Shown here in pieces: positions 55,447 to 63,653 of a stretch of DNA of 64,000 nt (position 1 is its first letter; every line of letters starts with the position of its first letter). The translations under genes and the position numbers were made by a program. Under the pieces are notes generated by a model that worked only from the letters and a program-made list of their open reading frames with translations, ran no database searches and was not told where the DNA came from. The DNA lies in NCBI RefSeq assembly GCF_000422325.1, contig NZ_AULO01000008.1:124001-188000 (forward strand), read 5' to 3'. Origin of the DNA: Marinospirillum minutulum DSM 6287. GTDB taxonomy: Bacteria; Pseudomonadota; Gammaproteobacteria; Pseudomonadales; Halomonadaceae.

Positions 55447-57117
55447 TTAGGTGTTAGCTTCATCTTCTGCTTGCTTACGCAGCATAAAGCGCTGAATTTT
55501 GCCACTTGGTGTTTTAGGTAGCTCATCAACAAATTCAATTTCACGTGGGTAAACGTGGGCAGACATGCGTTCGCGTACCAAGCCTTGAATATCTTTCACT
55601 AGCTGATCGCTTGCTTCATAACCATCACGCAGAACCACGAAGGCTTTAATAATGTAACCACGCAGCTCGTCTGGCTTGCCTACCGCTGCCGATTCAGCAA
55701 CTGCCGGGTGTTCTAACACAGTATTTTCAACATCCGTTGGACCAACCTTGTAACCGGCAGTAGTGATAATGTCGTCATCACGACCATCAAACCAGTAGGT
55801 GCCATCTTCATGTTGCACAACCATATCGCCTGTTAAGTAATACTTACCAGCAAACGGCTTTTTTTCTTGCCAAGTATAACCAGCGAAGAAGAAAGCAGGA
55901 GAGGCTTCCATATCTATAGCTAGCTGACCCGTTACACCTTGAGCCACTTCGTTATTTTCAGCATCTAGAATAACGATACGATAACCAGGCATAGGCATAC
56001 CCATAGAACCGACTGGAGTTTTATGTTCTAAGGTGTGGTGGCAACAGCAGGTCATACCCGTTTCTGTTTGTCCATAATGATCCATTACACGGCAGCCAAG
56101 GTTTTCAGTTACCCAGTTTACAACTTCGGTATTCAGTGGCTCACCCGCTGAGCTTGCTCTACGCAAGAAAAGTTCGCTTGACTTACCTTCTAACTCACCA
56201 CTCGATTTCATCATACGATAAGCAGTAGGTGCTGAAGCCAGGTTGGAAATTTTATGGCGCTTCAAAAATTCTAGGGTATTTTCAGCGGTAAAACCTGCTT
56301 CGTTAAAGTGGGTAGTACAACCTAAGAGGAGTGGGCCAGTAATTGCGTAATAAAGACCATAAGCCCAACCTGGATCAGCCATATTCCAGAAGTTATCATC
56401 ATCTTCCAAACCAACGGCATAACGCATATAAATGTAGAAACCAATCAGCCCACGTAAGGGTACAGCAACGCCTTTTGGCTTGCCGACTGTACCTGAAGTA
56501 AACATTTGCAAAAATGGCTGATCTGCATCTAAAACTAGGGTTTCACTTTCGCTACTTTGGGTTTCTAACAGACTAGCAAAATGAAGGTCATTCCATTTTT
56601 CTGCTGCGGCTTCAGTTCCTATCATCACCATAGGTGGCAGGTCCTTCACTGGCTTAAACTTGGCGCGGTTTTCTTCATCAGTAAAAACCAAGACTGTTTT
56701 AGCTTGGCTTAAGCGGTATTCAATAGCCTCGTAACCAAAAGCAGTAAAAAGGGGCTGATAGACTGCACCAATACGCCAGGTAGCAAAAATAAGGGTAAGC
56801 AGGTCGGCATTACGTGGCAGCATGGCTGCAACTCGATCACCTTGCTTAACGCCTTGTTGTTTTAGCAGATTAGCTAATTTGCCACTTTTTTCGTGCATCT
56901 GGGCAAAAGTATAGCTAGAAACTTTTCCTGCTGAATCTTCATGAACTAAAGCATTTTTATCCGCTTTACTTCCCAAGGCATGACGACCACAGCATTCAGT
57001 GTAGGCATTAAAACCACCTGCCAAACTACCTTCTAGTACAGCTTCAATATCACTAATTTGGAAAGACTTCATAAAGTCTACGTAATCTTGTGTACTTGCC
57101 ATTGTTGAATTGGCCAT
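55447..57117 (-). CDS. AMP-forming acyl-CoA synthetase
   Basis: 556 residues from the ATG at 57117, which has GGAGGT 6 bases upstream; the frame opens at 57135. Adenylate-forming motifs: TSGTVGKPKGV at about 222, DHYGQTETG at about 345, YLTGD at about 430 and the catalytic lysine in PSGKIQRF near the C-terminus. It resembles acetyl/propionyl/medium-chain acyl-CoA synthetases; the acid used cannot be told. It feeds the dehydrogenases encoded downstream. Confidence 0.9.
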   Translation of the reverse strand: MANSTMASTQDYVDFMKSFQISDIEAVLEGSLAGGFNAYTECCGRHALGSKADKNALVHEDSAGKVSSYTFAQMHEKSGKLANLLKQQGVKQGDRVAAMLPRNADLLTLIFATWRIGAVYQPLFTAFGYEAIEYRLSQAKTVLVFTDEENRAKFKPVKDLPPMVMIGTEAAAEKWNDLHFASLLETQSSESETLVLDADQPFLQMFTSGTVGKPKGVAVPLRGLIGFYIYMRYAVGLEDDDNFWNMADPGWAYGLYYAITGPLLLGCTTHFNEAGFTAENTLEFLKRHKISNLASAPTAYRMMKSSGELEGKSSELFLRRASSAGEPLNTEVVNWVTENLGCRVMDHYGQTETGMTCCCHHTLEHKTPVGSMGMPMPGYRIVILDAENNEVAQGVTGQLAIDMEASPAFFFAGYTWQEKKPFAGKYYLTGDMVVQHEDGTYWFDGRDDDIITTAGYKVGPTDVENTVLEHPAVAESAAVGKPDELRGYIIKAFVVLRDGYEASDQLVKDIQGLVRERMSAHVYPREIEFVDELPKTPSGKIQRFMLRKQAEDEANT

Positions 57118-57175
57118 GGTGTTACCTCCGGACATTCGGTTTATTGTTCTTGCAGTTTGCTATTCCTGTATAACC

Positions 57176-57191
57176 TTGACGTAAACGTCAA
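57176..57191. promoter_or_regulatory. Palindrome resembling a LiuR-type operator
   Basis: TTGACGTAAACGTCAA is a 16-base palindrome with 7-base arms, 59 bases upstream of the acyl-CoA synthetase start. It resembles the TTnACGTnnACGTnAA pattern recalled for MerR-family LiuR, a regulator of branched-chain catabolism. No MerR gene is in the window. Confidence 0.55.
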
Positions 57192-57206
57192 CATCACACT
57201 TTAAAT

Positions 57207-57228
57207 AAAGGCGACCTGAGTCACCTTT
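57207..57228. promoter_or_regulatory. Inverted repeat upstream of the acyl-CoA synthetase
   Basis: AAAGGCGAC (57207-57215) and GTCACCTTT (57220-57228) are 9-base arms with one mismatch and a 4-base spacer. Confidence 0.45.
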
Positions 57229-57241
57229 GAAAATAAATAAA

Positions 57242-57255
57242 CGAGCAAGTGCTCG
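57242..57255. promoter_or_regulatory. Palindrome CGAGCA-AG-TGCTCG after tetR
   Basis: Perfect 6-base arms with a 2-base centre. On the minus strand it is followed by TTTATTTATTTT, so it may be a terminator of the tetR gene, a TetR operator, or both. Confidence 0.5.
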
Positions 57256-57313
57256 GTTTTTTAATTAGCCTAATTCAGCCTTTACATTTGGGCAAGTACT
57301 TTTTAAAAGCCAA

Positions 57314-57889
57314 CTAAAAGTTTTCACGCAGCACCATAGCCACTAACTCTTGAGCCAACTCATCGGGACTGAGTTTTCCGTCTGGCTGGTACCATTGCAC
57401 TGTCCAATTTAATGCGCCTAAGGCTAGGTGGCGTTGTAGGCTTTGATCACCTTTTAGCAAACCTGCTTCATGGCACTCATTTATCACTTCGCGCCAGCTA
57501 GTTTCATAGGCATCACGTAGCTTCACTAACAAATCACGTGAATCTTGGGTTAAGCTGCGCCACTCATAAATAGCAACGACGTGGGCATCTCGGTCTTCTA
57601 AGAGGGTTGATAGATGTGCTCTGGCTAGTGCATAAAGGCGCTCTCTAGGAGTGAGTGCATTAGCTAAGGTTTGACGAGCAATTTCCATGGCATGCAACAT
57701 GCCAGATTCAATGACCGCATAAAGAATTTCTTGTTTATCATTAAAGTGATGAAACAAGCTGCCCGACTTAATGCCCATAGCATCAGCCAGCATTCTTACC
57801 GTGGTAGACTCATAACCCTGATTACAAAATAGCCGAGCAGCAATTGCTACTAGCTCCTTGCGTCTTTTAGAATTCTTGTTTAACTTCAT
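57314..57889 (-). CDS. TetR family transcriptional regulator
   Basis: 191 residues. The N-terminal helix-turn-helix region (about 10-57) holds RLFCNQGYESTTVRMLADAMG and SGSLFHHFNDKQEIL. The C-terminal ligand domain ends with helices typical of acyl-CoA-responsive TetR proteins, though the ligand is not known. It is divergent from the thiolase gene and upstream of the synthetase gene, so it probably controls both. Confidence 0.92.
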   Translation of the reverse strand: MKLNKNSKRRKELVAIAARLFCNQGYESTTVRMLADAMGIKSGSLFHHFNDKQEILYAVIESGMLHAMEIARQTLANALTPRERLYALARAHLSTLLEDRDAHVVAIYEWRSLTQDSRDLLVKLRDAYETSWREVINECHEAGLLKGDQSLQRHLALGALNWTVQWYQPDGKLSPDELAQELVAMVLRENF

Positions 57890-57918
57890 GAAGGTTAACT
57901 AGCGCTTGCTTGGTTTTA

Positions 57919-57932
57919 TGACTTAAAAGTCA
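57919..57932. promoter_or_regulatory. Palindrome in the tetR-thiolase divergent region
   Basis: TGACTT-AA-AAGTCA, perfect 6-base arms, 30 bases before the tetR start and 87 bases before the thiolase start. A possible autoregulatory operator. Confidence 0.45.
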
Positions 57933-58019
57933 CAAATTACCTCTAGCCAAGACAGAGGTCAAGCGGCAATCTATAAGTAACAAGGTAAATTTTACACTAG
58001 CCAACAACGAGGTTTTTTC

Positions 58020-59198
58020 ATGCAAGATCCAATTGTTATTGTTTCCGGTGCTCGTACACCTATGGGTGGAATGATGGGTAGCCTCTCTAGTTTAACTGCG
58101 CCCGAGCTAGGTGGTGTTGCTATTGCTGAAGCCATTAAACGTGCTGGCATTCAACCAGCCGATGTACAAGAAGTGATTATGGGCTGTGTACTGCCTGCGG
58201 GCGTTAAGCAAGGCCCTGCTCGCCAAGCCATGATGAATGCAGGTATCCCAGTAGAGACAGGTGCAACTACTATCAATAAGCTTTGCGGTTCAGGTATGAA
58301 AGCTGTGATGCTAGCTCACGATCTAATTAAAGCAGGCTCTAACGATATTATGGTTGCTGGTGGCATGGAGAGCATGTCTAGCGCCCCACACGTTTTAACC
58401 AAAGCACGCAGTGGTTACCGTTTGGGCCATGGTGAAATTAAAGACCATATGTTTTTAGATGGTTTAGAAGATGCTCGCACCGGTAAGCTAATGGGCGTTT
58501 TTGCACAAGACGTTGCTGATGAATACAACTACACCCGTGAAGCGATGGATAACTTTGCTATTAGTTCGCTTAACCGTGCTAAAAAAGCCATAGAAGATGG
58601 CAAGCTTAAGGCAGAAACGGCTTCTGTTACCGTTAAAACACGTAAGGGTGAAGTGGTTGTTACCGATGATGAACAGCCTCACCAAGCCGATATTTCTAAA
58701 ATCCCTGGCTTACGCCCTGCCTTTAAGAAAGACGGCACAGTCACCGCAGCTAACTCCAGCTCTATTTCTGATGGTGGTTCTGCACTGGTACTTATGCGTG
58801 AGTCTGAAGCTAAAAAGCGTGGTTTAACTCCCCTAGCTAAAATTGTTGCTCATGCCACTAATTCTCGTGAGCCAAGCGAATTTACCCTAGCACCCATAGG
58901 CTCTATCGAAAAAGTCTTAGCTAAAGCAGATTGGAAAATTGAAGACGTTGATTTATTTGAAATTAACGAAGCCTTTGCTGTGGTAACCATGCTAGCAATG
59001 GACGGTTTAAAAATTCCTCACGAAAAAATCAATATCTACGGCGGTGCATGCGCTCAGGGTCACCCTATTGGCTCAACCGGTTCTCGTATTCTTGTAACGC
59101 TCATGTATGCACTAGCACAAGAAGGTAAGAAGCGCGGTATTGCCAGCCTGTGCATTGGTGGGGGCGAAGCAACCGCAGTAGCTATAGAACTGGTTTAA
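58020..59198 (+). CDS. Acetyl-CoA C-acetyltransferase (thiolase)
   Basis: 392 residues. The acylation cysteine is C89 (INKLCGSGMK). The catalytic histidine is in GGACAQGHPIGSTGSR at about 348 and the second cysteine in SLCIGGGEATA at about 378. NEAFAV is also present. It resembles biosynthetic/degradative acetoacetyl-CoA thiolases (AtoB/PhaA). It would complete the last step of the neighbouring acyl-CoA pathway. Confidence 0.95.
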   Translation: MQDPIVIVSGARTPMGGMMGSLSSLTAPELGGVAIAEAIKRAGIQPADVQEVIMGCVLPAGVKQGPARQAMMNAGIPVETGATTINKLCGSGMKAVMLAHDLIKAGSNDIMVAGGMESMSSAPHVLTKARSGYRLGHGEIKDHMFLDGLEDARTGKLMGVFAQDVADEYNYTREAMDNFAISSLNRAKKAIEDGKLKAETASVTVKTRKGEVVVTDDEQPHQADISKIPGLRPAFKKDGTVTAANSSSISDGGSALVLMRESEAKKRGLTPLAKIVAHATNSREPSEFTLAPIGSIEKVLAKADWKIEDVDLFEINEAFAVVTMLAMDGLKIPHEKINIYGGACAQGHPIGSTGSRILVTLMYALAQEGKKRGIASLCIGGGEATAVAIELV

Positions 59199-59231
59199 TA
59201 ACCCAGCATTAAAACCAATAAAGCACTACCA

Positions 59232-59265
59232 AGAAGCTGAAATAAAAAATTTCAGCTTCTTTTTT
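59232..59265 (+). terminator. Terminator after the thiolase gene
   Basis: AGAAGCTGAAAT pairs with TTTCAGCTTCT around an A-rich loop and is followed by a T-run. Confidence 0.92.
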
Positions 59266-59341
59266 GTTTACTTTCACTGACTAGACGCAAGCACTTAAGA
59301 TGGATAAGCTTTAACCTAAACGTCAACAAGGGAAGGCACTG

Positions 59342-61342
59342 ATGTCTAAATGGAAGAAAACCCTACCGCTTTTACTTTTGCTGCTATTAATTTTTCCGGC
59401 AACTTCGTCCACTTCTGCCTTTTTCAGCCGCCAGCTACCCATTAAACAACCTGATTTAAAAGCTAGGCAAATTTTTGCAGACAATTATTTAGTATTACGC
59501 CGTGGTGAACTAATCGATATTACAGCACCACTTGAGGCATTAAAGCATTACCCTCTAGCACCTTATTTACAGCAGCAGCTTTTTCGAAACCAGCTAGCCT
59601 ATGGCGTAATTGATAAACAAGAACTAAGCAACTTTTTAGCTGCCCATCCCAATACCGCTTTTCAACAAAAGCTACAAGCTGAATGGTTAGAAGAGCTAGG
59701 TAAAACAAAAGACTGGTCTAGCTTTTTAATTGAAACAGCCAGCAACCCTAACCCACTTAATTCACGCTTAACCTGCTATCAAATAACTGCAGAAGCAAAA
59801 GTAACCGGCATAAGCCTGCAATGGATGGATAAAGCAGCCGATTACTGGCGTAACAACCAGCCTTTACCGACTAACTGCCAACAGCTAACCAAGCAATTAG
59901 ATCAACTAGGCTTACTCTCTGCTCATGACTATCAGCAAACGGCATTAAAGCTTATGCGTGAAGGTCATACCAGTGCAGCTAGACTATTACAAAATAAGCT
60001 AGCTAGAACAGATCAACAATGGCTAGCTTTTTGGTTAGAAGCCAAGTCTAACCCTGCAAAAAAATTACGTGCATTAACCCAAAAGCGTTTAAGTTTAAGA
60101 GCCGACCTAGCCGTTAAAGATGAAGTGTTAACTCACCTGCTTAAACAAGATGCACGACGTAACCCAACCCAAGCTAACCAGCTAGCTAAACAACTGTTTA
60201 CTCATCGCCAACTTAGCCAGCAAGCACTTTGGCAGCTAGATGAATACCTTGCTATTCGCTCGGCTTGGAGTAGCAATCATAAAAAAACTGCTCAACTGTT
60301 TGCCGCTATCCCTAGCAAACAGTTAACCCCTGAAGGGCATGAAAGCTATGCCCGTAGCCAATTACGCCAAGCTAACTGGTCGCAACTGCTTAAAATTATT
60401 GATGCTTTTCCAGAGGCACTTAAACAAAAAAACGAATGGGTTTACTGGCAGGCTCAAGCTTTAAATGAAACCAATCAAACTGCAGCAGCTAAAGCTCTTT
60501 TAAAGCCTTTAGCTAAAGAACGTCACTATTACGGTTTTCTAGCAGCACAACACCTAGGTTTAGAACCACAAATGAATGCACTAGAAACGCCCTTAGATAC
60601 TAATTTAATAAACCAACTCAGGTACAATCCGGGCATAGAGCGTGCAGAAGAACTTTTCTTTACAGGCAACCTAGAAGAAGCAAGACAAGAATGGCGCTAC
60701 ACCCTAAGTAAAGCGCCGGTTGAAGATCAAATTCAAGCCGCTTGGCTAGCTAATCAATGGGGCTGGCATCACCTAAGCGTCGATGTCGCTCACCGAGCCG
60801 GATTAAACGATGCCGTTGAATTACGCTTTCCCTTAGCCCACCTAGAAACCCTACGACCTTTGGCAGAACAAGCTAACTTAGATTTACCGCTAGTTTTAGC
60901 CCTTATTCGTAAAGAAAGCCTTTTTAACCCCCAAGCCCGCTCCAGGGTGGGTGCACTGGGTTTGATGCAAGTAATGCCCGCCACAGGTAAGCAGGTTGCT
61001 AACCGCTTAAAGCTAGGCATAAAGCCAGAAGCAGACCTCCTAAAACCCGAGTACAACCTACCCATAGGGGTTAATTATTTAGGCGGTTTAATGCGACGCT
61101 ATAATAATAATCCAGTTTTAGCTGCTGCTGCTTACAACGCAGGTCCAACCAAAGCCAATGCTTGGCAAAAAAGTTTAGGAAAAGAGATAAACCCACTTTG
61201 GGTAGAACGTATTACCTATGCAGAAACCCGTGATTATGTTAAAAGCCTGCTAGCTTTTCGAGAAGTTTATGCTTGGCGCTTAGCCCAGCAAGAAACCCTG
61301 CGCCAAGCGCAAATAAATTCATCTAGCCCACCTAAAGGCTAG
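59342..61342 (+). CDS. slt: Soluble lytic murein transglycosylase (Slt70 type)
   Basis: 666 residues. A signal peptide (KKTLPLLLLLLLIFPATSS) precedes a long alpha-superhelical U/L domain of about 470 residues. The C-terminal SLT domain has the catalytic glutamate in LIRKESLFNPQARS (about 528), then GALGLMQVMPATG and AAAYNAGP. It cleaves peptidoglycan to anhydromuropeptides in the periplasm. Confidence 0.95.
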   Translation: MSKWKKTLPLLLLLLLIFPATSSTSAFFSRQLPIKQPDLKARQIFADNYLVLRRGELIDITAPLEALKHYPLAPYLQQQLFRNQLAYGVIDKQELSNFLAAHPNTAFQQKLQAEWLEELGKTKDWSSFLIETASNPNPLNSRLTCYQITAEAKVTGISLQWMDKAADYWRNNQPLPTNCQQLTKQLDQLGLLSAHDYQQTALKLMREGHTSAARLLQNKLARTDQQWLAFWLEAKSNPAKKLRALTQKRLSLRADLAVKDEVLTHLLKQDARRNPTQANQLAKQLFTHRQLSQQALWQLDEYLAIRSAWSSNHKKTAQLFAAIPSKQLTPEGHESYARSQLRQANWSQLLKIIDAFPEALKQKNEWVYWQAQALNETNQTAAAKALLKPLAKERHYYGFLAAQHLGLEPQMNALETPLDTNLINQLRYNPGIERAEELFFTGNLEEARQEWRYTLSKAPVEDQIQAAWLANQWGWHHLSVDVAHRAGLNDAVELRFPLAHLETLRPLAEQANLDLPLVLALIRKESLFNPQARSRVGALGLMQVMPATGKQVANRLKLGIKPEADLLKPEYNLPIGVNYLGGLMRRYNNNPVLAAAAYNAGPTKANAWQKSLGKEINPLWVERITYAETRDYVKSLLAFREVYAWRLAQQETLRQAQINSSSPPKG

Positions 61343-61364
61343 TTTAATGAGTTGCACTTGAGAG

Positions 61365-61463
61365 TTGAATCCAGGATCTTTAGAGTTTTCTGATGTAATA
61401 GTTTTATTTGATGCAGCTGGGTTTACAAAAGCATGGAACAGTTATGGTGGCGATGCATTATAA
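61365..61463 (+). pseudogene. Possible gene remnant, 32 residues
   Basis: A short frame from a TTG ends in LFDAAGFTKAWNSYGGDAL and TAA. It looks more protein-like than random, but it has no ribosome site and no family recognised. It may be the tail of a degraded gene between slt and the toxin-antitoxin pair. Confidence 0.2.
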
Positions 61464-61535
61464 AATACAATGTATCTAGCATTAAAGTGATCATTTTTTG
61501 GCTAAAATTTTCTACCGCCTCGTTATAACTAGGCA

Positions 61536-61817
61536 TCAATACAAAGCTTTGATGTCTCTGTAAAAGTTTTCATGAGTACCAAGTACTATCAGCTCGAGTG
61601 TCATAATACTATCTTGGTAGCTATAGCCAAGTAGAGTAAGCTGCTTAACCATCTTGAACTTGTGAACACGTAAAAATAAGAGGTCACCTTTTTTTTGTTC
61701 TCCGATAAAAGGAGCTTCCATGATGACCTTGATAGCATTATCCAGATCACTTTTCTGATTTGCGTACAGCTTTTTAACCGCTTTTTTGAAGCTTGGTGTT
61801 TGTAAAACGCGGTTCAC
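61536..61817 (-). CDS. RelE/ParE-type toxin
   Basis: 93 residues from a GTG at 61817, one base after the antitoxin stop. The open frame upstream overlaps the antitoxin gene and is not likely translated. VNRVLQTPSFKKAVKKLYANQKSDLDNAI, LLFLRVHKFKM and LIVLGTHENFYRDIK, in pieces, fit the RelE/ParE fold. Whether it cleaves mRNA or inhibits gyrase cannot be told. Confidence 0.82.
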   Translation of the reverse strand: MNRVLQTPSFKKAVKKLYANQKSDLDNAIKVIMEAPFIGEQKKGDLLFLRVHKFKMVKQLTLLGYSYQDSIMTLELIVLGTHENFYRDIKALY

Positions 61818-61818
61818 T

Positions 61819-62040
61819 CTAGCCAAAAGTATATTCCTCAAGCTTACCTGCTTCTTTTTCTGCTTGAGCAATAATGGCTTGTTTAACAAACTCGTAGGGA
61901 AGATCAGGATTATCTTCCATCATTTCTCCAATTTTTGCCCAATGCTCAATTTGCTTAGGTGTTGTTCTGCTAAAAGCCTTAGCCATTATGGAGGCTTTTT
62001 CTACGAGTGCTTGGTCGAGTCTGATACTTGCGGTAGACAT
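61819..62040 (-). CDS. ParD-like antitoxin
   Basis: 73 residues from the ATG at 62040, with AAGGAG upstream. The frame opens earlier, but that part is not family-like. MSTASIRLDQALVEKASIMAKAFSR is a ribbon-helix-helix-like N-terminus, followed by TPKQIEHWAKIGEMMEDNPDLPYEFV, as in ParD-like antitoxins. It precedes its toxin, the usual order, and probably represses the pair's promoter. Confidence 0.82.
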   Translation of the reverse strand: MSTASIRLDQALVEKASIMAKAFSRTTPKQIEHWAKIGEMMEDNPDLPYEFVKQAIIAQAEKEAGKLEEYTFG

Positions 62041-62224
62041 GATTTTCTCCTTGTGTGTGGAGTTACAATTGTAGCGCTTCGCAACATTTGCAGCAAGTGG
62101 CTGCAAATATAGCCAAAGGTGCACTAAAAATGCTTAAAGCAAGCTGACATTAGAAATCCTATTTAACTATGCCACTACAGATAGTTTGATTAAATTTTAA
62201 ACACAGGTAAATCAGTAAAATACT

Positions 62225-62971
62225 ATGTTTCCCAACATTCGCATTATTCTGGTAGAAACCTACCACCCAGGTAACCTTGGTTCTACTGCCCGCGCCATGA
62301 AAACCATGGGCTTAACACAGCTTTATTTAGTTAACCCCGTTAGTTTCCCTCACCCAGAAGCAACCCAATTAGCCGCGGGTGCTGAAGATGTGCTTAATCA
62401 AGCCAGGGTTTGTGACAACCTACAGCAAGCCGTTAAAGATTGCTCATTAGTGATAGGTGCCAGTGCTCGCTTAAGGCATTTGGCTTTAACCAATTTTAAC
62501 CCACGCCAAGCGGCAGAAGCTTTACAGGCAGAAAGCCAAGCCGGTGAAGTGGCTTTAGTATTTGGGCGTGAGCGCAGCGGTTTACACAATGACGAACTGG
62601 CTTTTTGTACCCACCAAGTCAGCATTGATGGCAATCCTGATTACAGCATTTTAAACATTGCTCAAGCCGTACAAATTCTGTGTTATGAAATTTTTAATGC
62701 TAAACCTACAACGCCTAGCAAGAAGGTTTTAGCGGCTGAACAATTGCCCAGCTTAGAAGCCATTCAAGGGTTTGAAGACCACCTAGCCAAAGCTTTAGCC
62801 GCCAGTGGTTTTCTTAATGGCGCTTCCGACCGTGCCTTAAAAGAGCTGCAAACTTTTTTTCGCCGAGCCAGACCCAACCAACATGAATTGGGTATACTGC
62901 GCAGCCTTGTCAGTCGCTTAGAAAAACAAGGCAACTTTTATTACCAACAACAAAAAGATAACCACAAATGA
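62225..62971 (+). CDS. trmJ: tRNA (cytidine/uridine-2'-O-)-methyltransferase TrmJ
   Basis: 248 residues of the SPOUT family. RIILVETYHPGNLGSTARAMKTMGL at the N-terminus, VFGRERSGLHNDEL at about 118 and the knot motif SILNIAQAVQILCYE at about 140 identify TrmJ. It methylates position 32 of several tRNAs. Its stop overlaps the next start by 4 bases. Confidence 0.95.
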   Translation: MFPNIRIILVETYHPGNLGSTARAMKTMGLTQLYLVNPVSFPHPEATQLAAGAEDVLNQARVCDNLQQAVKDCSLVIGASARLRHLALTNFNPRQAAEALQAESQAGEVALVFGRERSGLHNDELAFCTHQVSIDGNPDYSILNIAQAVQILCYEIFNAKPTTPSKKVLAAEQLPSLEAIQGFEDHLAKALAASGFLNGASDRALKELQTFFRRARPNQHELGILRSLVSRLEKQGNFYYQQQKDNHK

Positions 62972-63579
62972 CTTTCCATAACTGGCTAACCGTTGCTGCT
63001 TTTTGCTTGTTAGGTGCTGCCACGCCTGGCCCTAGCTTGGCGGTTATTTTGCGCCACACTATGACGGGTTCAAGGCGCAATGGTTTAACAGCAGCAGTGG
63101 CGCACGGTGCAGGTGTAGGCGTTTATGCTTTAGCGGTTGCTTTAGGGCTAGGGCATTTAATTGCCCAATACCCAGAAGCCTATCAGCTAATGACTTATCT
63201 AGGTGCGGCCTACCTAGCTTGGTTAGCCTTGCAAATGTTACGCAGCAGCACTAACAACAAAACCGAGGATGAAAACCAAATAATTCCTTCTGCCAGGGTT
63301 GCTTTGCGTGATGGTTTTCTGATTGTTTTTTCTAACCCGCAACTGATTATTATGCTGGCGGCGCTTTTTTCACAGTTTATTCAACCTGGGCAAAGTTATG
63401 CCCTAGGTTTATTGCTGGCTGCAACGGCATGGATAATAGACACCCTTTGGTACCTGCTTGTTGCCTTAGGTTTATCGCATTCTAGGGTTTTGCCTTGGCT
63501 AAAAACGCAGGTGGTATGGATTAATCGTATTAGTGCAGTCCTTCTATTTATATTGGTGATTCGCGTCCTCACGCTTTAA
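62968..63579 (+). CDS. LysE/RhtB family exporter
   Basis: 203 residues with about six hydrophobic segments. The N-terminal AATPGPSLAVILRHTMTGSRRNGL is the LysE-type signature, followed by GAAYLAWLALQML. It probably exports an amino acid or derivative; the substrate is unknown. It overlaps trmJ (ATGA), so it is co-translated. Confidence 0.9.
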   Translation: MTFHNWLTVAAFCLLGAATPGPSLAVILRHTMTGSRRNGLTAAVAHGAGVGVYALAVALGLGHLIAQYPEAYQLMTYLGAAYLAWLALQMLRSSTNNKTEDENQIIPSARVALRDGFLIVFSNPQLIIMLAALFSQFIQPGQSYALGLLLAATAWIIDTLWYLLVALGLSHSRVLPWLKTQVVWINRISAVLLFILVIRVLTL

Positions 63580-63653
63580 CCCAACTTGCTAGCTAGGGTT
63601 TAGTTGCCCATAATTAAAGGAGTTTTTAAGTTACACAAAAAAAGGCAGGACAC

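Noticed and set aside
59312-59322. AAACGTCAAC before slt, identical to half of the LiuR-like palindrome
   Set aside because: Only a half-site with no partner arm; likely chance.
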